From Trifolium pratense (taxonomy: Eukaryota > Streptophyta > Magnoliopsida > Fabales > Fabaceae), in NCBI RefSeq assembly GCF_020283565.1, contig NC_060063.1, positions 49,374,856 through 49,438,855 of the forward strand: DNA of 64,000 nucleotides. The letters are read 5' to 3'. A program made the position numbers and the translations under genes. Positions 1 through 11,491 of this stretch are shown here, piece after piece; within the stretch, counting starts at the first letter, position 1, and each line of letters opens with the position of its first letter. The notes under the pieces are model-generated. The model ran no database searches. It was not told the DNA's origin and was given only the letters and a program-made list of their open reading frames with translations.

Positions 1-1
1 C

Positions 2-256
2 ACTGGAATATGGAACTTCACAAATCCTGGAGTTGTTAGCCACAACGAAATCTTACAAATGTACAAAGACTATATCGATTCCAACTTTTCCTGGAAAAAC
101 TTCACTCTTGAGGAACAGGCGAAGGTGATTGTTGCTCCAAGAAGTAACAATGAACTTGACGCCGATAAATTGAAGAAAGAATTTCCAGAACTGTTGTCTA
201 TTAAGGAATCACTGATTAAGAATGTCTTCGAGCCTAATCAGAAGGTTAAAGCTTGA
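2..256 (+). CDS. C-terminal exon of a UDP-rhamnose synthase (RHM) / UER-type epimerase-reductase (partial)
   Basis: The frame is open from base 2 and stops with TGA at 254-256, giving the last 84 residues of a protein that begins left of the window. The segment has the family's C-terminal run (WNFTNPGVVSHNEIL, then EEQAKVIVAPRSNN and a KEFPELLSIKESLIK tail). Plant RHM proteins and the shorter NRS/ER (UER1) share this end. They carry out the 3,5-epimerisation and 4-keto reduction that produce UDP-L-rhamnose for pectin and flavonoid glycosides, and act in the cytosol. The start is outside the window, so RHM and UER1 cannot be told apart. No break is visible. Identification rests on recall of the family C-terminus. 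Confidence 0.88.
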   Translation, partial: TGIWNFTNPGVVSHNEILQMYKDYIDSNFSWKNFTLEEQAKVIVAPRSNNELDADKLKKEFPELLSIKESLIKNVFEPNQKVKA

Positions 257-896
257 GTACCAAGGTTCATAATTTTATCATATATTATATCATCATTGTT
301 TTCATTTATTTCAGTTTGCGTGGATGCTACAAAGATGTGCTTTTCCGTCCATATGATTGAGTCAGTGCCTGTATTTTTATTCATATGTTGTATTTGTATT
401 TGTACTGACTCCTTGAATAATTTAGTTTCAAGTTACTCATGAAGAATGAATTTTTTTTTTGTATGATTTTTAATTGTGCATTTTTGTTTGAGCCTCGATT
501 TTTTGTGGATTTTTAATGGTAGTAATACATTTAGTAACACACTAACACTTGAAAGTCTTCATCTCCACGATTAGTAAATTTTATTATTCTTGTAAAAGCA
601 GTGATTCTGGGACAGTTTTCTGATTGAGAAAGTGAGAAGGGACAAACCAACTAACATGGGGAAGTCAGAAGTGTCCTCACACCTTAATGTTGGACACATG
701 AATCACGATACATCACCTTACACATGGTTTTCGTTTTTGTTTTTTTTATAGCAACAGTTTTCGTTCTGTAATCATAGTTGGATATACTTTATTTTATATT
801 TTGTTACAAGCACCACAATGTTAATTGTTAAATTCAAATTAGCCTATAACTTATGCGATGTTTTTACCTGCCAATTAAAATAAGTATGGTTTGTTC
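257..896. other. 3' flank of the rhamnose gene, no further gene
   Basis: AT-rich sequence follows the stop codon. A possible 3'UTR intron acceptor (tttatttcag) lies near 310. Several T-rich, polyadenylation-like stretches occur. No ORF or repeat was recognised before the SINE at 897. Confidence 0.5.
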
Positions 897-1028
897 TGTT
901 AGTTTAGTTCAGTTGGTAGGGACATTACATTATAGATGCAGGGCTGAAGTTTGAACCTTGGTCATCTCACTTATCTGTCTCAAGGGTAAAATTTTTAACT
1001 ATTAGACTATTTGACAAAAAAAAAAAAA
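897..1028 (+). mobile_element. tRNA-derived SINE copy 1
   Basis: An A-box-like TAGTTCAGTTGGTAG lies near 904 and a B-box-like GTTTGAACCT near 948. The copy ends in a run of A residues at 1016-1028. The internal RNA polymerase III promoter parts plus the A tail mark a SINE. Related minus-strand copies lie at 1253 and 17931. Confidence 0.65.
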
Positions 1029-1252
1029 TACGACTTTAAATAATCGGGAAAAAATACATTACCTCCAAAAATTCATCCCATTATGCTGCAACTGTGCAAC
1101 ATTATCACATTTTTATAGATGTCATCTAAACTTTTCACTAGCTAATTTTTCTCTAAAACACGAAATATTAAAAGCATAACAACCTATGAATTGTGTGTTT
1201 GATTCCTCAACATTTAAACATTAATTTTTACATCACAAAATTATTATTTTTT

Positions 1253-1375
1253 CTGTCCAGTAGTTTAGTGGATTGAAATTTCACCTTAAAAATGAATAAG
1301 TGGAATGTCATGGGTCGAACCCCAGCTCCTGCCAAATATATGTGATATTTCCACCAACTGAGCTAAACTCACGGT
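1253..1375 (-). mobile_element. tRNA-derived SINE copy 2
   Basis: On the minus strand it reads GTGAGTTTAGCTCAGTTGG (A box, near 1372-1353) and a GGGTTCGA-like B box around 1311-1322. A T-rich stretch (A tail on the minus strand) lies left of 1253. It has the same head, B box and AAGGTGAA-type 3' part as the copy at 17931. Confidence 0.65.
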
Positions 1376-1436
1376 GACCAAAATTACTATTTTTAATATG
1401 GAAAAAAATCCTCCTAGGTGAGAAAAATTTTATGGA

Positions 1437-1440
<4 letters not shown>

Positions 1441-1494
<54 letters not shown>
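1441..1494. repeat. (AT)27 microsatellite abutting the MULE left end
   Basis: A perfect AT dinucleotide run directly adjoins the left terminal inverted repeat of the large MULE. It may be a former target site, or later slippage at it, and it hides any target duplication on this side. Confidence 0.97.
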
Positions 1495-1496
<2 letters not shown>

Positions 1497-1514
1497 GAGG
1501 ACCTATTATACACC
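1495..1514 (+). repeat. MULE left terminal inverted repeat
   Basis: GGGAGGACC followed by TATTATACACC. It pairs with the complement of 15736-15755 with three mismatches. Confidence 0.7.
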
Positions 1515-1954
1515 CCAATTTTAAAGGTGTATGGGTGCACCACTCCATTTTACCTTCTATAACCAGTTTCATCATTTTTAGGAGTGTGGGACCCACGAAA
1601 ATCATTTTTTAAATGGATATTGCGTGATTACGTTTTTACCCTTGATATGATTTTCAATTTCTTCATTTGTAGAAACATGTTTTTCGCTTCTTTCTCTTCT
1701 TTCCCTTCGACGAGCTTCTTTCCCTTCGACGAGCTTCTTCCTTCACCACCGTCGCCGACAACTCACCGCCGATAACATTCATCTCATCCTTTGAAATGTC
1801 TGATTTTTCTTTCATTTGCAGAAACCACTATTTCTCTTCTTTCCCTTCGACGAAACCACTGTTGCAGAAACCCTAATTTTTGGAGTTGATAATTCTCTTA
1901 TTTCATTATTTCTCATCGGAAGGTGAATTTTAAAGAAAACCTAGCAAATCCAAC

Positions 1955-3461
1955 ATGAACGCATCATCACGTGTTTCACTACAAGCTCCTAAGCGTTTAC
2001 CAATTGATGAAAAATGGGTGAGTTATGATACCTGCATCTTTTATTTTCTTTCCTTTTCATGTTATGTTTGTCATTTACAATTATTGCATTCAATTTTACG
2101 GTAGAGAAAGATGGAATTCAAAGCAGAAGAACTTTACTATGCCTTGAAGAAGATAAGACATGCTGGAAAGTTTTAATTGAAAGCTACTCTTTTATCGGAT
2201 TTTGTTTTCTTTCATGATGTAGTTTGTAGTAAAATTTGTTTCATGAATTCTAAATGTGGTCTACAGTTTTCACCACAGTAGGTATGAATAGTAATTTGAA
2301 TATGTTAATGACTAATTTTGCAATATAACTTGCATGTTCTTGTCTGTTCAACTTGATGTTTATGGACTTTAGAACTAAATATTGTACTACCTTATGAATT
2401 GTCTTTGTCTTAGTCATAGTTCATTCATAAAAACTTAGAAGGCATACAAGCCAATGTTAAGTTATATTGCTGCAAGTAAAATGACTCAAATGGGGTTGAT
2501 TTGTAAGAACATGTTGTAGGAATCAATTTTTGGTTTATTTGAAATTGAATTTTACATGCCTAATTGTTTCTTCTTCATTAAGGGCACATATGACAGTAGC
2601 TTCTTCATTCATCACATTTAACCTTGTTCTTAATTGTAGCATCTTTCACAAATAGGGAGGATTTTGAAGCTGAATTTTATGAGGGGAAGGTAATGCTACA
2701 AAATAGTAGTTTATAGTTGGTTACTTATAAATTTAAGAATTAATCTAAATTCCTACTGTTTTTGACAGGACAAAATCTATTTTTCTACTTGTTGGTATCA
2801 AAGATATGCTCCCCATATTGGGGAAACTGTAGTAATCAAAGATGAAAAAGGGAACAAGTTTATTGCTTTTGTAAAGAAAGGCAACAAACCACACCTAGTG
2901 TTTAACCAAACAAAACTTAGATTTATGTACCAGCTAACACTTTTTGGTATAATTATTCTAAAGTTAGTTGATGATTCCAAGTTTGAGATGAAAGTATTAG
3001 GACATTACCTAGGAAAAATAGATACAAACGATCCAGCTAAATATGATGGTCATTGGGGTTATGATCCAATGTGGGTTTTGGAAATTTCTGAAGAGATGTC
3101 AACAGAAGGGAAACTTTTGGTATATACCTACTTCAAATACATTCTACCTATTTATTTTATTCATTTTTAATCTATATTGTGACTAATTGAAGTTATTGAT
3201 TCCATACATTTATTGATGTAGATGATACCTGACGATGTGGTAGATATCATTTACCACGGCTCAGTAGACTATGAGCTTGAGGTTTCCGTGTCTGAGACAA
3301 ATGAATGTTATACTTGGGAAGTGCAACATATGGGTAATCAATTTTTAATAGCTGGTGGATGGGTTGATTTTTTAAAGAACCAAATCAAAAAAGGAATTAA
3401 GAAAATATTTTTCTACAACGACGGTGCAAAATCCACCGTTGTATTGAAGGTGTCTCCTTGA
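1955..3461 (+). CDS. MULE-encoded B3-like protein A (5 exons)
   Basis: Proposed exons 1955-2017, 2105-2169, 2656-2689, 2769-3119 and 3222-3461 join in phase to 250 codons plus stop, with GT-AG introns. The exon 2 donor (GTTTTA) is weak and the first three exons are the least certain. Two parts have the look of plant B3 folds. Residues about 60-125 carry a GETVVIKDEKGNKF strand and an F-MKVLG end. Residues about 190-250 carry a TWEVQ strand, GGWVDFLKNQ and a closing VVLKV strand. B3 domains bind DNA in plant REM/ARF-type regulators. Here the gene lies inside the MULE, on the strand opposite the transposase, which suggests an element accessory protein. I cannot assign a target. It could instead be a captured host gene fragment. 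Confidence 0.55.
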
Positions 3462-4611
3462 AGATGTGATTTTGACATTTGCTGGTGGCTGCTGGAGTTG
3501 GAGACGAAGCTGATATAGTTAGGATGTGGGGGATTTCTATTTGGGAGTTATTATTTCCTTTGTTTTGTAATTAAGCTAGTTGGAACTTGAATGGTGTTGC
3601 TATGTTATTTACTGGTGCTTAGAATTTCCTTTGGTTAGTAATTAGGTTAATTAGCTGTTTGTGCTGTAGAATCTATTTTTCATCTTTTATGTTTCTGCTA
3701 TGTAGTAGCTGGATGGTACTGATTGTGTTAGTGTACTATATTGCACAGTGTACTATATTCAAGTTGTGCTAATCTAATGGTTATGCCTTGTTCCAAGTTT
3801 GAGTCAAGAAGAATGTTACTTGATTTGGTGGTTGCAGGTTTCTTGCATCCTGTTTTTCTTTCTTTGTGTATGTCTTGTTTCTAAAAAAATATTGTTATGT
3901 TTTGCTTTCTTTGTGTATGTCTTGTTTCGAAAAAAAAGACCATTCTTAACCTCTGATTCCAACTAAGAATGAAAAACTCAGAACAATCCGTTATAAAGAG
4001 ATTCGTTTTCATCATATTCATACACAATGAAGTGATTTACACCATCATATCCTGAAGAGACACCAATTAGTTTCACAAGATTTGCATGATTTACTTTCTG
4101 TTCATCGAGGTTCATTGTACCTTTCATAATCATACTATCTTCATAGCTTCATGCTTACTTACATAATTTGAAACTTCAGATATTACCTCATAATCATACT
4201 ATCTTCATAGCTTCATGCTTACTTACATAGTAGTAAACAAAAATGTAAACTTATGATTACTACAAAGTTTTTTACCTCATAAAATAGGAAAGTATGAATT
4301 TTAGCTAATATCATACAAACACAACACATGATGGTAATGCATAAAGAGACTACAATTAAAATTGATTCATAAGACCAACATAGTCCAAACATAGTAGTGG
4401 TTCAAACAATACATAACTAATTAAGACTAAATGATAAACTTGCCATAATCAAAGCACACCTAATTGATGTTTAGTTCAAAATGACATCATGAGCAACTAT
4501 CAAAATACAAAAGGCATCTATCACTTCTTTCATGTTAAACAAAATAGATAATGTGACAGGCCATAGTTAATCTCAAAATGTAGACAAAAGACAACTAGCA
4601 CTTCTTCCTTG
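3462..4611. other. MULE interior spacer with local tandem duplications
   Basis: No gene was recognised. A unit of about 47 bases (CTTTGTGTATGTCTTGTTTC) is repeated near 3860 and 3905. A unit of about 65 bases containing CATAATCATACTATCTTCAT is repeated near 4127 and 4190. The part from 4302 on is the 3' flank of the minus-strand ULP1-like copy. Confidence 0.6.
4302..4373 (-). repeat. Inverted-repeat arm, 3' flank of ULP1-like copy 2
   Basis: Contains ACACATGATGGTAATGCATA and the following bases up to GATTCATAAG. The reverse complement is found at 9437-9497, about 200 bases past the stop of ULP1-like copy 1. The arms show that the two ULP1-like copies arose by inverted duplication that included 3' flanking DNA. 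Confidence 0.75.
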
Positions 4612-5315
4612 TTAAGCAAAACGTTTAGTGCTCCAAGCCTTAGCAGAATTTTCTTCAACACTGGATTTGAGTTCATTGTGCTCCCCTAGAATAAGTTTCA
4701 TTGTCAAATTCATCCTCAAGTCATCCTCTTTGACCTGTAACACATGAACTTATAGTTAAATTTTAATTACTACTTACATTTGTCTACAAATTTAACAATT
4801 TGTTAGTAAGTACTCACCCCACCAAAATCGCTACTTTTGAACGGAAAATCTTTATCCATCCAATCTAACACATACACACCTGAATGTTGGCTGTAATAAT
4901 TAACAGTATAAGTACATCAAATGTGTCCATGTGTTGTGTTGTATAAATATAATTATCATGATAAAGCACATACCAAAACCCAGCTCCCAAATGGCCTATT
5001 GGATCAGCAATAGTCCAGCTGCTGTCATTGAGTGTCTCAGCAACAAAATGGGCAGGGAATGTAGGAGATTGAGCCATTTGAGTGATAGCCTCCCACTTCA
5101 ATTATATTCAAAGCACAAAGTTACATAGTGTATAAAACAAAGAGTAATTTACTAGACTATAGTGAAACGACCATTACCACTTTTGTAATATCATGTTGTC
5201 TTGGATGCACGTCAGCATCTTCAAAATATGGTTCAATGTGATGAATGACCTTATCTTCGATTGAAGCAATCATAAGGAACCATCGGCCGCAAATGTCTTC
5301 ATATGGAACATAAAT
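4612..5315 (-). pseudogene. Truncated second ULP1-like gene (4 exons, catalytic residues lost)
   Basis: Read right to left, exons 5315-5178, 5095-4974, 4890-4818 and 4734-4612 are open and join in phase, ending in TAA. The first two are 138 and 122 bases, exactly the sizes of exons 8 and 9 of the ULP1-like gene at 6923-9232, and the encoded blocks align (IYVPYED-CGRWFLMI against IYVPLKDEGGHWFLMV; VYVLDWM against IWVLDWL). All three expected C48 protease positions differ: His is Arg in GRWF, Asp is Glu in HIEPY, and the Cys position reads HSGVYV. No upstream exons equivalent to exons 1-7 were found; a tandem array occupies that side. It is best read as a 5'-truncated inverted copy that has kept an open frame. 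Confidence 0.7.
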
Positions 5316-5394
5316 CTAAAATTACAAGTTTGTTAAGCTATATAATAAGATCTATAGGGCATAATAAGGAATTGTATGAACAATCAAGTAATGT

Positions 5395-6276
5395 AAGTCA
5401 AATTAGATGTCAATTAGGACTAATATAATTCATAAGGTCATATTATACGTTATTACGACGAATATCGATCTAAAATCCTTAATTTAGACTACCGAAGTCA
5501 AATTAGATGTCGATTAGGACTAATATCGATCTAAAATCCTTAATTTATAAAACGCAAGTCAAATTAGATGTCGATTAGGACTAATATAATTCATAAGGTC
5601 ATATTATACGTTATTACGACGAATATCGATCTAAAATCCTTAATTTAGACTACCGAAGTCAAATTAGATGTCGATTAGGACTAATATCGATCTAAAATCC
5701 TTAATTTAGACTACGCAAGTCAAATTAGATGTCAATTAGGACTAATATAATTCATAAGGTCATATTATACGTTATTACGACGAATATCGATCTAAAATCC
5801 TTAATTTAGACTACCGAAGTCAAATTAGATGTCGATTAGGACTAATATAGTTCATAAGGTCATATTATACGTTATTACGACGAATATCGATCTAAAATCC
5901 TTAATTTAGACTACCGAAGTCAAATTAGATGTCGATTAGGACTAATATCGATCTAAAATCCTTAATTTAGACTACGCAAGTCAAATTAGATGTCAATTAG
6001 GACTAATATAATTCATAAGGTCATATTATACGTTATTACGACGAATATCGATCTAAAATCCTTAATTTAGACTACCGAAGTCAAATTAGATGTCGATTAG
6101 GACTAATATCGATCTAAAATCCTTAATTTATAAAACGCAAGTCAAATTAGATGTCGATTAGGACTAATATAATTCATAAGGTCATATTATACGTTATTAC
6201 GACGAATATCGATCTAAAATCCTTAATTTAGACTACGCAAGTCAAATTAGATGTCAATTAGGACTAATATAATTCC
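5395..6276. repeat. Tandem array of alternating 100-bp and 61-bp units
   Basis: The core TCAAATTAGATGTC begins at 5398, 5498, 5559, 5659, 5720, 5820, 5920, 5981, 6081, 6142 and 6242. Spacings are 100, 61, 100, 61, 100, 100, 61, 100, 61 and 100. The short unit lacks a 39-base block that contains CATATTATACGTTATTACGA. Most of the array is a 161-bp higher-order repeat. It sits where upstream exons of the truncated ULP1-like copy would be expected. Confidence 0.95.
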
Positions 6277-6922
6277 ATATTATCACTTATGTCTTTGATT
6301 AATTCAAATTAAAAGTTAATTTTAATTAACTTCCTTAAGAACTAGTATTATCAAATATGAACTAATGTAATGGTTTCACTACAGCATATTATTCATTGGT
6401 TCATTGATGACTACCTAAAAGTAGTATACCTTTTGAAGGTTTATGTCAACAAACAAGTTGACAGAACATGAATTTGTCTCACATACTTAAAAAAATGAAG
6501 ACAAAATGTAGTAAATTAAGCATATAAAGCCTTTTGTAGTTGACTGAGAAGTTCACATGGGTATATATCTTTGGTATTTCATAAATGGTAAGTTTTTATT
6601 CATCATTTGTTATCACACATTCCCACCATTGCATATACAAGGTATAATAGACAGTCAATCACATGAGTCTGATATACATTTGGTATTGCATCATTTTAGA
6701 TTTGCTTATTCAACCATTTGCATTAAATACTAACACCAAAATGTGTAACCATTATCGAGCAGCACAACCTTACCAATATATCAGTCATGTTTGTTTTTCT
6801 TTTGACAGATTTCGATTAAGAAAAGACTCCACAGAATAATCAACGGATTAATTTACTATGTTGTTATAGTTTCTTAAAATAAGCATATGTAACAATCCAA
6901 CTATAGAGCAAGTTCTATGAAC
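6277..6922. other. Spacer upstream of the intact ULP1-like gene
   Basis: AT-rich, no coding exon recognised on either strand. I looked here for missing 5' exons of the minus-strand ULP1-like copy and found none. It probably holds the promoter of the gene starting at 6923. Confidence 0.5.
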
Positions 6923-9232
6923 ATGGACAAAAGTAAAGGATCAGGAAAATGGGTGTGGATTAAAGATTCAGAAAAACATGTGAGTTGTTAATCCAAAACT
7001 TTTGTTATTCTCCCAATGTTTAAATGAAAAAATTTCTGGTTTAAAGGCTAATAATACATTGATTTTTTATTGGCAGGTGGTGGATACTCAAGATGGACAC
7101 AGTTATGCTTCATTGGAAGATCTAGTTAGCTGTGTAGAATCAGCTTCAAACAAGATTCAGGTCAGTATACTGATAGCTATGTGCACCTATAGTGGCTCTT
7201 TGATTTAATGATGAACTATGAAACTGATAACTTATGAACATGGCAATGTGGTGTTTTCTGTTTTATAGGAATTGACTCAAATGGTACACCAGTTAAGTAC
7301 CATTTTGGATGACTTGCGTTCCAGCATTCATAAGCAATACAAACCAATATGCACAAATTTAAATGGCAACAAAAACCATCCAAAGAGTTGTTCACCACAA
7401 GCAAATATTAATTCATCTCACCAGGGAAGTTGTGCATCAAGCAGTAAGAAACCAAGATACAATAAAGATGACCATGGTATTGAAGCATCTAATATTATAT
7501 TTAATATTTCGGATGAAGATGATTATGGCAATACGACTTCTAAAATTCCAAGTGTCCATCCAAGTGATAGTTTTTATTACACCCAGAAGCAACATATGTC
7601 AGATTTGAAATGCACAACTTCTACAATATGTACACCAGTTAAACAGATGAAAAATGTACCACCAAAACACACCAGCAGTCGAACAAGACAGGGGGTATTA
7701 ACACATTCTTCACGTTTGAATAACCTTTTGCTGTCATGATTTTGTACTGACCCAGTTTTATCTATCATTAGATTAAAATTGCAATGGAAAATTCAAAGAA
7801 CAAAAAGAATACAATTAGTACACCACCCCCAAATAACAAATCTGCAACCAAGAGTTCAACTACTACAAAACATACCAACATACAATTCCCTGAAGTAAGT
7901 TGTTGACTTATTTGTATGACTATCTCAAAAATTGATATGAACTAACATGTTTACTTTGTAACAGGAGGTTAAGTGTACATTTACACCAACTAAAGATATG
8001 CACCTTCAAATTCCTGATATCCAACTTTGTGCATATGTATTTAATGCAGACCTTGATCCAAAGTAAACAATATATTCTAAAAATTGAAACATGACTATTT
8101 CATTAAGAAATTAACTGCTACTTTTAATTACTGTAATTTTGGCCTACAATGCAGGGAAGTGATGATTCAAGTAGGAGATTTTAAAGTTTCTAGAATGGAA
8201 CTTCATTGTATGTGCCCTAATGAGGTTATTCAAGATCAAATATTTAATTTAATGGCCATCAAAACAACTTGGTCTCAATATAATGAAGTTAACAAAGCAG
8301 TCTGGTCATTGCCTCCAACTTTTGCGGTACGATGCACTTTATAATTGTTTGTTTGCTATTATAAGATTAAAGTTTACTAATCGCTATTTTTTACAGGTAA
8401 ATGTAAAAGATGGTCATAATTTAGAAAGTTTGGCAACAACATATACAAATTTTATGAGTCCATTTACAACTCTAAAATATGTGAGTCCTTTTTAATTTAT
8501 AGTACATAGTACCTAGATTCAATTAATCAATAATTACTTTATAATATCTAACTAATCCCTAACTAATAAGTATGTTATTTGAAATTATTAGATCTATGTT
8601 CCCTTAAAGGATGAAGGTGGACACTGGTTTCTTATGGTCATTTCTATTAAAGATAAAGTTGTATATCATCTAGATTCATTTATACAACCTGAGAGTATAT
8701 CAACAAGAAGAGAAACAATATCGAAAATGGTAAGTAAATTTCAAATTTTGAATCAAACTTACTTAGACCAAATATCAATAATTGGGACTCATTTGTTTCA
8801 AACTTTTAAAGTGTAAGGTAATTGGCGAATTAGTTTTAATTGATAAGTATCCAACAAAATTCCTAAATGGATCAAAAGATTTTGGTAATTGGGAAATTAA
8901 AGAACCAAGAGGATTGCCTAACAATTGTGAAAGGTTAGTAATTATAAAAATCTAAATTTATTAAGTCATATTATTTGCTTAAGGAATGTCTTATGTTAAC
9001 CAATTTAACCACATTTTACAGGGACACTTCATCAATATGGGTATTAGACTGGTTAGAGATGGAACATGGATTTCATACAAATCTTAGTACAAATATTAAT
9101 GAAGATGTTGTCAGGATGTGGACATCAATTATTCTACTACGCGGACAACACAATGACCGCCGAATTTATCTAGAACAACAAGTCCAAGCATATTGGAACA
9201 CTCTTCCACCTATGGAAGACAATTTGCATTAA
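6923..9232 (+). CDS. MULE-encoded ULP1-like (peptidase C48) protein, 10 exons, intact frame
   Basis: Exons 6923-6979, 7077-7160, 7269-7694, 7772-7894, 7965-8062, 8155-8326, 8397-8480, 8592-8729, 8812-8933 and 9022-9232 have GT-AG borders and join in phase to 504 codons plus stop. The N-terminal half is polar and low-complexity. The C-terminal half has the Ulp1/SENP layout: VPLKDEGGHWFLMVIS with His at about residue 359, then YHLDSF with Asp at about 376, then DTSSIWVLDWLEME, where active proteases have Asp-Cys-Gly. The nucleophile position is Ser (about 438-439), so deSUMOylating activity is doubtful. Ulp1-type genes carried by plant MULEs are known. The ATG chosen is the first in phase with exon 2; an upstream exon cannot be excluded. 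Confidence 0.75.
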
Positions 9233-9436
9233 TGATTCTATGAGTTGTATTTTTTTTTTCGTTACAAAATCCTCTAGGGTCCTCAAGGAAGAAGTTACAT
9301 TTACATGTAAATCCTCTATGTATGTCGTGGCATGTTCATCTCTAGTCTTGGACCCTTGCCAACTAGTTTTACATGATAGGGTGACTATAACAAGTTTGGA
9401 GTAGTGAATTTTGTTCAATATTTTGTCTGCAATTAC

Positions 9437-9497
9437 TACTTATGAATCAATTTTAATTGTAGTCTCTTTATGCATTACCATCATGTGTTTGTATGAT
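9437..9497 (+). repeat. Inverted-repeat arm, 3' flank of ULP1-like copy 1
   Basis: Reverse complement of 4302-4373, including ATGCATTACCATCATGTG. It lies about 200 bases after the stop of the intact ULP1-like gene, as the other arm lies about 240 bases after the stop of the truncated copy. Confidence 0.75.
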
Positions 9498-9655
9498 CTT
9501 AGCTAGACACAACCGACGCGGCAAATAAGTTCACAATTTTATTTGCTAATAACGCGATAATATACACCCGATGCGCCAAATAAATTTACATTTTTATTTA
9601 CTACTAAAGCGGTAAAACACAACCGACGCCGCAAATAAGTTAACAATTCTATATT
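9495..9655. repeat. Three units of a CpG-bearing ~53-bp repeat
   Basis: Units of the type GACGCGGCAAATAAGTT ... TTTATTTACTAATAACGCG recur here. The same family forms the larger array at 11825-12290. The motif is CpG-rich in otherwise AT-rich DNA. It lies between the ULP1-like gene and B3-like gene B. Confidence 0.8.
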
Positions 9656-9904
9656 AATGTATGTGGGATCATATCATGTGTCTACAAACAAATGGGGGGT
9701 TTTAAAATCATAACATGGGCCAATTGTAAGAATGTACATAGGCCCATTCGAAAAAACCATAACCCGGTCCATTGGTAATTGAAAGATGATAAATACCCTT
9801 CAGCAAAGAGCAACATAGGGTTTCCGGTTTCACTTTTCACCTTTTCACAATTTCACACTTCCTCTTTGGGTAAAAGCTAGTCAGCGCTGCTTGAGAGATA
9901 AACT

Positions 9905-11491
9905 ATGGCTCAAAGACGAAATGGGTAAGTCTTTATATAGTACTTAGCAATTTTTCGGGACCACATTGGATTAAATAAGGTAGATGATTCTATCATGCAT
10001 GTCGTACTGGAACAATATATATCAAAAACGTTAAAACATTGTTTTTGTCTCTTGTTGATGAGTTTGCACCTTATTGAATGCCACTCTTTGAAAATCTAAC
10101 ACATGCATGACCTTTTTGTTTCTTGTTGATGAGTTTGCACCTTTTTATGCCATATAGATCTTATTAACTAGTTTAACAAACTTCTAATTTTAGATCTATG
10201 TTTAACAAAGTTGGAATTGGAATTTTAGATCTAAGCCCTATGGATCTTATTAAGTAGTTTAACTATTTATGTTCATCATTGACCATTTCTTTTGTTAAAA
10301 TTCCAACAAATTGTAACAAAGCTGGTGAAGGCAGTTCGTCGAGGCCTTCCACTGTATTTCAATCTGTTATCTATCCAAACCGGGTAATTATTTTGTATAT
10401 GCTGATTATTATCTATATTAAAACCTAATTATTACTACATTGTGATTAAAATGTTACTGAGTGGTTGTATTTACAATTTTAAACTCAGGATGCCATTGAA
10501 ATTCCAAGTGAATTTCTGCAGAATTGGAAGCAAAAGATATGTGCAGATCCTGATGCTTGTGTTAAGGATCCTGCACACAATTTTTGGAACTTTGCTACTT
10601 CAACCCTGAAGAAGTCTAATTCCTTCCAGAATGGACGTACACTAGCAACAGCATGTGGTTTCAAAAGACCACAGAATGTCATATTTACGTATAAACCCGA
10701 GTGCAACCAATTTAACATGCGATTTGTTGATAACAATGGAGATGACATTCGATACTTGGGAACACGTCATCCAATTGACTATCATCAGATGAGGCTTCAG
10801 AATCCTAACCTGATTGTGGTCCCATCATATTATCATCTTGTTACTGAGCATGAAGGTGAAAGGTGCTACGTCCCTACTGAGTGGTTGGAAATAAGTGCTG
10901 CTTTTTTGAAAATGGAAGAAGATGCTAAGAAAGCTGATGGTGATGGTAATAAAGCTGATGGTGATGCTAAGAAAGCTGGTGGTGATGGTGCTGTAAATTC
11001 TCATCAACCTAATGTCAATGATGGTCATTATAAATGGGAGAAGATTGTTGGCCAAAGATTTGCAACTGGAGAATGTGTCTTGGTAAGTTAGCTACTAATT
11101 TCATTTATTTAATTTAAATGTTTACTTTTGATTATGAAAGTCAAATTAGAATTAGCAATACTTTCATTTATTTAACTTCTAATTTGTTTTTACTCACACG
11201 CGTTTAATTATTATTTTGTAGCACTTCCCTGCATTGGTCTCATCTGATGAACCATTCATTCCCAACCAGAGTCTTGTTGTTATCAACGAACAGACAAAAC
11301 AAAATATCATTTGCACTGTGACTAAGTCTGACACGGCAATTCCACAGTACCACCTTGGAAAGCCGATCTATGAGTTCATCAAAAAACTCAAGCTGAAACC
11401 CGAGCTTCATAAGCTGAAGTTTGATCTGGACTATCCTCCGAAAGTCTTGAAGGTTGAGGTTGTGGAAAACGATCTTAAAAAATCTGCTTGA
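9905..11491 (+). CDS. MULE-encoded B3-like protein B (4 exons)
   Basis: Exons 9905-9924, 10335-10383, 10489-11082 and 11222-11491 join in phase to 310 codons plus stop. The joined start (MAQRRNG then SSRPSTVFQSVIYPNR) leads into DAIEIPSEFLQNW, like the first strand of a plant B3 domain. A second block after a Gly/Asp/Ala/Lys repeat (residues about 160-175: KADGDGNKADGDAKKAGGDG) has GQRFATGECVLHFPAL, PNQSLVVINEQ, an LGKPIYEFIKKL helix and a PPKVLKVEVVE end, again B3-like. DNA binding is inferred, not shown. It is codirectional with the ULP1-like gene and convergent with the transposase; repeat arrays lie on both sides. Confidence 0.55.

Noticed and set aside
896..1000. tRNA gene call at the A-box/B-box segment
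   Set aside because: No foldable cloverleaf or anticodon arm, and it ends in an A tail, so a SINE is the better reading.
1414..1605. ORF with YIYIYI repeat across the AT microsatellite (also 46200-46425)
   Set aside because: Translation of dinucleotide repeats; no start context or homology.
5395..6276. CRISPR array
   Set aside because: Units are contiguous with no unique spacers; plant nuclear DNA.
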